Origin: JAAYAO01 sp051133435
GTDB taxonomy: Bacteria; Actinomycetota; Actinomycetes; Propionibacteriales; Propionibacteriaceae
Direction: 5' to 3'
NCBI RefSeq assembly: GCF_051133435.1
Contig: NZ_JBPGNY010000006.1
Span: 62,001-126,000, forward strand
DNA: 64,000 nt
How positions within the stretch are numbered: the stretch's first letter is position 1; every line of letters starts with the position of its first letter. Below, piece by piece: positions 58,250 to 64,000 of the stretch. The notes beneath the pieces were generated by a model that was given only the letters and a program-made list of their open reading frames with translations, was not told the DNA's origin and did no database searches. The position numbers and the translations under genes are program-made.

Positions 58250-59056
58250 GTGGAACGTCTGATCACCGCGAGCAACGGCACCGAACTGTGCATCGACGAG
58301 TTCGGTGACCCCGAGGCTCCCCTGGTGGTGCAGTTGGAGGGGCATCAGGCCCAGTTGGTGTCGGTGCCCGACAGTTACTGTCACCGACTGGCCGATGCCG
58401 GCCTGCGGGTGATCCGGGTCGACAACCGTGATGTCGGACGGTCCCAGCGCTTCAGCGGCGTGGAATACACCCTCACCGAGATGGCCGAGGACATCCACGG
58501 CCTGTTGCAGGTGCTGGGCCGTCCGGCGGTGGTGTGCGGACGGTCGATGGGCGGGGCGATCGCCCAATTGCTCGCCGTCCATCACCCCGAATCGGTGCTC
58601 GGGCTGGGGCTGTTCTACACCTTCACCAAGCACCACCATGCCGGTCGGATTCCACCCGAGAGCTCCGCCCCCTTCACCGGCCCGGCTCAGTACCGCGCCT
58701 GGTTGCAGCGCTCCCTGCCGCCGATCGCCGGGCCCGACCATCCCTACTCGGCGGAGTATCTCGAGTGGTTGGCACGTACCCAGTGGGCCCGCGGGGTCGA
58801 CTGGGACGGTTACCAGCGCCAGCACCGGGCGATGTGGCGAGAGCCGGCCTGGGCCGAGGCGCTCACCGGGGTGCGGGTGCCGGTTGCCATCGTGCACGGT
58901 GCAGCCGACGCGTTGACCCCGCCGGCCAATGCCGAACTGCTGGCCCGGTTGCTGCCGCAGGCCGAACTGCATCTGGTGCCCGGCCTGGGGCATCAGCAGC
59001 CGGAGGCTCTGGACGACCTGTTCGTCGCGGCCACCCTGCACGCCGCCGGCCGCTGA
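58250..59056 (+). CDS. Alpha/beta hydrolase
   Basis: 268 residues. Nucleophile Ser99 in VVCGRSMGG, acid in VHGAADALTP and His in VPGLGHQQ; the oxyanion loop region is GHQAQ. An esterase/lipase-type fold with a cap region at 130-190; substrate unknown. The start is GTG 58250 with TAGGCT (58238-58243) 6 bases before it, which suggests a leaderless message independent of the Zur operon. Confidence 0.88.
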   Translation: MERLITASNGTELCIDEFGDPEAPLVVQLEGHQAQLVSVPDSYCHRLADAGLRVIRVDNRDVGRSQRFSGVEYTLTEMAEDIHGLLQVLGRPAVVCGRSMGGAIAQLLAVHHPESVLGLGLFYTFTKHHHAGRIPPESSAPFTGPAQYRAWLQRSLPPIAGPDHPYSAEYLEWLARTQWARGVDWDGYQRQHRAMWREPAWAEALTGVRVPVAIVHGAADALTPPANAELLARLLPQAELHLVPGLGHQQPEALDDLFVAATLHAAGR

Positions 59057-59167
59057 GACGCGGGGCCGTTGAGTCGGCGGGCCACGACGCCCGGAAAGCG
59101 GCTCGACGTCGGCAATCTCACCCATGTCGGTGGTTGACCCGGCTGACCGGGCGAGAGACGGTGGAGT

Positions 59168-59542
59168 ATGACCGAACAGCCCGAGTTTCCCGAAGCACCG
59201 GAGGATGTCGATCACACTTACGGTGAAAACATCGCCGACCTCGATCTGACCGACGAGCAGGAGCGCAACGCCAAGCTCTATCTCGAAGACCCGGAGGCCG
59301 TCGACGATGTGCCGTGGTCACCGCCGGAACGACGTCCGCTGGGTGCCCAGTTCACCGACGAGCACGGCGAGTCCATCGAGCAGCGGCTGCGCCAGGAAGA
59401 GCCCGAGGACGGCACCGCCTACGGCGCGCCCTCGCGTGGCGGTGAGGCCGATGATCAGCCCGGCGGCCGGCGCGTGATGATCGGCGGGGACGACCCCGAT
59501 GCGATTCCGGCCGACGAGGATTGGCTGGGTCACCCGGAGTGA
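59168..59542 (+). CDS. DUF5709-like acidic protein
   Basis: 124 residues, strongly acidic, no membrane segment. The order WSPPERRPLGAQ then ESIEQRLRQEEPE is like DUF5709 proteins of actinobacteria, which have no known function. ATG 59168 has GGTGGAG upstream. It precedes the AI-2E family permease gene by 36 bases. Confidence 0.65.
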   Translation: MTEQPEFPEAPEDVDHTYGENIADLDLTDEQERNAKLYLEDPEAVDDVPWSPPERRPLGAQFTDEHGESIEQRLRQEEPEDGTAYGAPSRGGEADDQPGGRRVMIGGDDPDAIPADEDWLGHPE

Positions 59543-59578
59543 GCATCCACCCGCACAACTGTTCCTAGACGGAGACCC

Positions 59579-60850
59579 GTGAGCGACGAACCCAGCGACA
59601 ACGCCGGTCCCACCGGATTTCTGGCCGAGCATCCCCGCACCCGAACCGTCCTGCTGGTAACCGCCACCATCGTTCTGGTCGGGCTGGCGCTGCAGACCCT
59701 GGCAGAGGGTGCGGCGTTGATTCGGGCGGTACTGGTGCCCACCGCGGTGGCGGTGCTGTTGACCGCCTTGTTGATGCCGTTGATGGTGTTGTTGAACCAC
59801 CGGCTGAAGTTCCCGCGCACCCTGGCTGCGGCGGTGACCTTGTTGATCGCGCTGACCGTGGTGGCGGGGCTGCTCACCCTGGCCGGGGCCCAGATCGCGG
59901 CCGGTATTCAAGAACTGCTGGCGGCCACCACCTTCGAGCTGCAGCAGTTGAAGAACTGGCTGACCAACTCGCCGTTGCCGATCCAGGCCGAACAGGTCGA
60001 CAACGTGTTGACCCAGATCGAGGCCTGGCTGCGCAATCACCAGGCCGAGATCGCCCAGGAGGCGACCGGCCTGGGTGCCGGGGCGGCGAATCTGCTGGTG
60101 GCCACCGTGCTGTGCCTGGTCGGGACGTTCTTCTTCCTGGCCGAGGGTGACCGGATCGGCACCTGGTTCATCATGCTGCTGCCCAAGCGCTCGCGGGAGC
60201 GGGTCTACCAGGCCTGCCGGCGCGGCTGGGTAACGATCGGCACCTACACCAAGACCCAGTTGATCGTCTCGGCGGTGGACGCGATCGGGATCGGGATCGG
60301 CGCGGCTGTGCTCGGGCTGCCGCTGGTGCTGCCGATCATCGCGATCACCTTCATCCTGTGTTTCATCCCGATGGTCGGCGCGATCCTGTCCGGCGCCATC
60401 GTGGTGCTGGTGGCGATGACCTTCGAGGGCCTCACCACCGCGATCATCATGTTGGTCATCGTGGTCGCGGTACAGCAGTTGGAGTCGAACATTCTCAGCC
60501 CACTGCTGATGGGCAAGGCGGTCAACGTCCATCCGATCGGTGTGCTGCTCGGGGTGGCGACCGGCACCTATCTGCTCGGTCTGATCGGCGCCCTGTTCGC
60601 GGTGCCCTTCCTGGCCACGATGAACACGATGATGAACTACCTGGCCGGACGCGATCCCTTCCCCGGTTTGAACGAGGGCCGCAGTGCGCTCACCGAATCG
60701 CCGAAACGGTTGATGGGGAATCAGGGCAAGATGCGCTTTCCACCGCGGATCGGGCAGGCCACCCCCGATTGGGTGCAGGGCCAGATCGACCTGCAGGCCC
60801 GCCGGATGCGTCGTCGGCGCTGGGACAAGACCGTCGACGACGAGGAGTGA
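59579..60850 (+). CDS. AI-2E family transporter (PerM-like permease)
   Basis: 423 residues with 7-8 helices. Family features: an early hydrophobic pair, a soluble amphipathic stretch (about 115-170), and the conserved ITFILCFIPMVGAILSGAI and QQLESNILSPLLMGKAVNVHP. Members export small molecules or act as ion exchangers; the substrate is not shown. A 65-residue basic tail follows. Start GTG 59579 with GGAGAC upstream. Confidence 0.92.
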   Translation: MSDEPSDNAGPTGFLAEHPRTRTVLLVTATIVLVGLALQTLAEGAALIRAVLVPTAVAVLLTALLMPLMVLLNHRLKFPRTLAAAVTLLIALTVVAGLLTLAGAQIAAGIQELLAATTFELQQLKNWLTNSPLPIQAEQVDNVLTQIEAWLRNHQAEIAQEATGLGAGAANLLVATVLCLVGTFFFLAEGDRIGTWFIMLLPKRSRERVYQACRRGWVTIGTYTKTQLIVSAVDAIGIGIGAAVLGLPLVLPIIAITFILCFIPMVGAILSGAIVVLVAMTFEGLTTAIIMLVIVVAVQQLESNILSPLLMGKAVNVHPIGVLLGVATGTYLLGLIGALFAVPFLATMNTMMNYLAGRDPFPGLNEGRSALTESPKRLMGNQGKMRFPPRIGQATPDWVQGQIDLQARRMRRRRWDKTVDDEE

Positions 60851-60872
60851 CCGTGGCCGTGTGGCGCGGGGC

Positions 60873-61640
60873 TCAGGCGTAGCGTCCGGCCGCGTCCAGC
60901 ACCGGCCCGAGGTAGCCGGTACCGAACAGTGCCAGGTGCAACAACAGCGGATGCAACTGGTGCAGGGCCACACGTTCGGCACTGCCCTCGGCCGGCGGGG
61001 TCGCCGCCCGGTAGGCGGCCGTGATCTCGTCCAGGTGGGGGCAACCGAACAGCGCCAGCATCGCCAGGTCGGTCTCGCGGTGTCCGCCGTGGGCGGCGCA
61101 ATCGATCAGCACCGCACCGTCGGGGGTCCACATCACATTGCCCGACCACAGGTCACCGTGGATCCGGGCCGGCGGGTCGTCGGTGTCGAACTCCCCGGCG
61201 GCGCAGCGCTCGGCCACCCGTTCGACCAGCCGGGCCTGCGAGGCCGACAACACATTGCGGTCGCGGCAGCGGGCGACCATCGGCAACAACCGTTGTTCGG
61301 CCCAGAACTCTCCCCAGGACGCGGTCGGGCGCAGCACCAGAGGTAGCGGTTCATCGGCCGGCCCCAGAAAGCCGTCACCCTGCCAGCCGACCGGTGGCGC
61401 CCCGTAAGCCGGGGCACCCGCGGCGTGGGTGCGGGCCAGCCGCTCCCCCAGGTCGCGCGCGGCCTCGCTCGAGGCAGGTACGGGCTGCAGCCGTTGCAGG
61501 TGCAGCACAGTGTCCGACACATCCATCACCTCGACCACCCGGGCTCCGTCGGCGACCTCGGCCAGCCAGGCCAGCCCGGCGGCTTCCCAGTGCAAATACC
61601 CCGCGGGCGCGTCCCGGACGGTCTTGGCATAGCTGGTCAT
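60873..61640 (-). CDS. Fructosamine kinase / aminoglycoside phosphotransferase-like protein
   Basis: 255 residues. Kinase-like fold with the catalytic loop RIHGDLWSGNVMW and the metal-binding IDCAAHGGHRETDLAML, the signature of fructosamine-3-kinases. It may phosphorylate glycated amines to release them. ATG 61640 is preceded on this strand by TAGGGT 7 bases upstream, giving a leaderless start. It ends 22 bases from the AI-2E gene, tail to tail. Confidence 0.88.
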   Translation of the reverse strand: MTSYAKTVRDAPAGYLHWEAAGLAWLAEVADGARVVEVMDVSDTVLHLQRLQPVPASSEAARDLGERLARTHAAGAPAYGAPPVGWQGDGFLGPADEPLPLVLRPTASWGEFWAEQRLLPMVARCRDRNVLSASQARLVERVAERCAAGEFDTDDPPARIHGDLWSGNVMWTPDGAVLIDCAAHGGHRETDLAMLALFGCPHLDEITAAYRAATPPAEGSAERVALHQLHPLLLHLALFGTGYLGPVLDAAGRYA

Positions 61641-61789
61641 GCCCCAAACCCTAAGCGGCCGGACAAGCCATCCCCGCGGACACATTCCCGTCAGCCGGTG
61701 TTCACCATTCCTGTGGCTGGGCCTCACCCACTCGTGAAGGGATGGTCGGTGCACAAGCCCGTCTACCACCCCCTGAGAAAGGCTCATTC

Positions 61790-63988
61790 ATGTCCGTTGC
61801 TCAGCATTCGCTGGGACGGCTGACGCGCGTGCTGTTGGCTCTTGCCTTGCTCGCGACCGCAGCCCTGCTTGCTCCGTCACAGGCCCGTGCGGCCACCGGC
61901 GGCACGCTGTCCATGGCCTCCACCACCATCGAGAAGGGTGCCCCGGTGGTGATCGAGTACACCGCCGTCAAGCCGCTGGCCAAGAACTGGGTCGGCATCT
62001 ACAAGCCCGGCCAGGAGCCCGGCAGCGTCAACTCGACCTACTGGGAGTACACCCCCGACGCCTCCGGCACCGTCACCTTTCCCGATGTGAGTGAGGGCCG
62101 TTGGGTGGCCCACCTGTTGGAGAACGACGGGTACACCCAGCTCGCCACCCCGATCGAGTTCACCGTCGGCACCCCGCCGGAGAAGCCCACCCCGGCCGAT
62201 CCGCACACCCCCGCCCCGCTGAACACCGCCGACACCGACGGGGTGATCTTCCGGGAATCCTTCGATGCGCTGTCCGACCAGCTCGAACCGCGGGTCGACG
62301 ATCCGGCCATCCCGGCCGGCAAGGTCGGGTTCACCCACACCACGCCGGAGGGCTGGGAGAGCAGCTACGACGAGTCGATGGAAGGCATCGGGGTCACCGA
62401 ATGGCGTGGCTGGTCGTTCACCACCCGTGAGTTCTGGACCGCCGCCGAAGACCAGATGCGCTTCCGCTTCGGCCGTTCCCAGGACGTGATCGCGGTGGTC
62501 GACTCCGACGAGTTCGCCGACGCGAACAACGTGCCGCACAACTTCGCCGCCACCCTCACCTCGACCCCGGTCGACGTGGCCAACCACAAGGCGATCGAGC
62601 TGTCCTTCGACTCGCACTACCGTGGCGCCGCCGATCAGACCGCCGTGGTGACCGTGTCCTTCGACCAGGGCGAGGAGCGGGAAGTGGTGCGCTTCGACTC
62701 GAAGACCGTCACCGATGACTACGACGGCTCGAAGATCAACTCCAACGAAACCCACCGCATCGAGGTGCCCGAGGGCGCCAAGACCGCGACCTTCGCCTGG
62801 AAGTTCGAGTCCAAGGAGGACTCCTGGTACTGGGCGATCGACTCGGTCACCGTCCGTGGCGACCTGGCCGAGCAGCCGTCGAAGCGCACCAGCGCCTGGG
62901 TGGTCTCCGACATTCAGGGCCACCCGCAGGATCTCTCGCACGGCCTGACCGACCTGCACGAGGTTCGCCCCGAGGCCGGCGGCCTGCTGATGGTCGGCGA
63001 CATTGTCGCCACCGGCACCGAGGCCGAGTGGAACGAGATCTACCAGGTGATGGAAGAGCGCAAGGACATCCTGCCGCCGGTGACCGCTGCCGCGATCGGT
63101 AACCACGAGTCCTACGCCCAGGGCGGCTGGCCGGTGCTGCGGGATCGTTTCCTGGAGTTCGCCGAGCGCGACAAGGTCTGGGGCGAGTACGTCCTGAAGG
63201 GTGCCGCCGGTGACCTGCCCGTGCTGGTGATCGGACAGGAGTTCGCGCGTTCCCCGGAGGTGCCGATGTCGGCCGAGCAGGTGGCCTGGTTGTCGGAGCG
63301 CCTCGACCACTGGTCGAAGCAGAAGAAGATGGTGCTGGTGATCTCGCACTTCCCGTTGGGTGACACCCACTCGGCATCGTGGATTCCCTGGTACCACAAG
63401 GCCTACCAGTACAACGACCTGATCACCGAGATCATGGCCGACCACCCGAATGCGGTGATGATGAACGGGCACACCCATTACCCGGCCGAGCTGGGTGACT
63501 GGGCGGTGCAGCGACGCACCGCCGAGGGGCACCCGGACGGGTTCTGGGCGATCAACACCCTGGCCATGCACATCGAGTGGGACGCGAAGGGTGAGAACAC
63601 CCAGGGCATCAAGGAGGTCACCACCCGCGACATCAACCGGGGTCTGACCGTCGACCTGTACGACGATCGCCTGGTGGTCACCGCCCGGGACTTCGGCACC
63701 GTGGCCGACAACGGGATGGACAACTCGATCAACGAGGAACTGCGCTCGGTGACGATCGCGAATCCGTTCGTGCAGCCGAAGGTGGAGGGCGATCTCGACC
63801 CGACCCCGACGCCGGATCCGACTCCGTCGCCGTCACCGTCGCCCGACCCGACCCAGTCGCCGACCTCGTCCCCGTCGGCGAGCACGAGCCCGGAGGCCGA
63901 TGAGTCGACGGCTGCGCCCAAGCGTCGTCCGACCGGTCTGCCGGACACCGGCGCGCTGAGCGGTTCGGTACATCGCAACGCCGCCTGA
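61790..63988 (+). CDS. Secreted metallophosphoesterase with LPDTG but no membrane anchor
   Basis: 732 residues. Signal peptide to ARAA (about 35); an Ig-like domain (VVIEYTAVKPLAKNWVGIYKPG); a beta domain (about 160-370); the phosphoesterase: SDIQGH (in place of DxH), MVGDIVATG, AIGNHES, ISHFPLGD and NGHTHYP. A Pro/Thr/Ser-rich linker of repeated DPTP units ends in LPDTG, followed by only 11 more residues (ALSGSVHRNAA) and the stop TGA 63986. No hydrophobic helix or positive tail follows in any frame to the window end, so wall anchoring seems lost. ATG 61790 has GAAAGG upstream. Confidence 0.85.
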   Translation: MSVAQHSLGRLTRVLLALALLATAALLAPSQARAATGGTLSMASTTIEKGAPVVIEYTAVKPLAKNWVGIYKPGQEPGSVNSTYWEYTPDASGTVTFPDVSEGRWVAHLLENDGYTQLATPIEFTVGTPPEKPTPADPHTPAPLNTADTDGVIFRESFDALSDQLEPRVDDPAIPAGKVGFTHTTPEGWESSYDESMEGIGVTEWRGWSFTTREFWTAAEDQMRFRFGRSQDVIAVVDSDEFADANNVPHNFAATLTSTPVDVANHKAIELSFDSHYRGAADQTAVVTVSFDQGEEREVVRFDSKTVTDDYDGSKINSNETHRIEVPEGAKTATFAWKFESKEDSWYWAIDSVTVRGDLAEQPSKRTSAWVVSDIQGHPQDLSHGLTDLHEVRPEAGGLLMVGDIVATGTEAEWNEIYQVMEERKDILPPVTAAAIGNHESYAQGGWPVLRDRFLEFAERDKVWGEYVLKGAAGDLPVLVIGQEFARSPEVPMSAEQVAWLSERLDHWSKQKKMVLVISHFPLGDTHSASWIPWYHKAYQYNDLITEIMADHPNAVMMNGHTHYPAELGDWAVQRRTAEGHPDGFWAINTLAMHIEWDAKGENTQGIKEVTTRDINRGLTVDLYDDRLVVTARDFGTVADNGMDNSINEELRSVTIANPFVQPKVEGDLDPTPTPDPTPSPSPSPDPTQSPTSSPSASTSPEADESTAAPKRRPTGLPDTGALSGSVHRNAA

Positions 63989-64000
63989 TAACACCCCTCC

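Noticed and set aside
1..64000. CRISPR array, insertion sequence, prophage or rRNA
   Set aside because: No regularly spaced repeats, transposase, integrase, phage structural gene or rRNA sequence was seen on either strand.

Overview
The window is dense, GC-rich actinobacterial chromosome. The gene content argues for this: a Mrp antiporter with fused MrpA/MrpB, a ClpX-ClpP1-ClpP2 locus, DUF1707, DUF4233, DUF309 and DUF5709 proteins, SpaA-type sortase pili, and a Zur-controlled set of zinc-free ribosomal proteins. Many genes overlap by 1-4 bases (ATGA, GTGA, TGATG), and several appear to be transcribed without a leader. A member of the Propionibacteriales or a close relative fits best; this is inferred from gene content only.

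Layout. 1-1977: end of a Rieske ring-hydroxylating dioxygenase cluster (beta subunit, dehydrogenase, ferredoxin reductase). 1978-2262: two long inverted repeats. 2263-7502 (minus): one operon of TRAP transporter, amidase signature enzyme, small unknown protein and FixJ-type regulator. 7727-8908: flavin reductase fused to an IclR-like domain. 8963-15859 (minus): a sulfation locus with a PAPS-type sulfotransferase, an SLC13-like permease, CysNC, CysD and CysQ. 15979-17175: cytochrome P450, with two matching palindromes between it and cysQ. 17177-25517 (minus): radical SAM protein and the Mrp operon mnhA(B)CDEFG. 25540-35508: housekeeping genes ndk, DUF4233, folC, valS, DUF1707, clpX, clpP2, clpP1 and tig.

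35653-41843: DUF309 protein, a SUKH-like protein with leucine-rich segments, tRNA-Pro, an AraC regulator with a two-component flavin monooxygenase pair, and an AAA ATPase. 41903-54257 (minus): a complete sortase-assembled pilus locus (large tip protein, major pilin, minor or base pilin, three class C sortases) with a large LuxR-type regulator at its end. The regulator has the LAL/MalT shape but no visible ATP-binding P-loop. Upstream of the pilus operon lie four helically spaced GGGTGA repeats. This locus is the most interesting part of the window.

54660-63988: a TIGR01777 oxidoreductase, then a Zur box between rpmB-rpmG-rpsN (minus) and rpmE2 plus a CobW-like protein lacking its P-loop (plus). 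These are followed by an alpha/beta hydrolase, a DUF5709 protein, an AI-2E family permease, a fructosamine-kinase-like protein and a secreted metallophosphoesterase whose LPDTG motif has no membrane anchor behind it. No insertion sequence, phage, CRISPR array or rRNA was seen.
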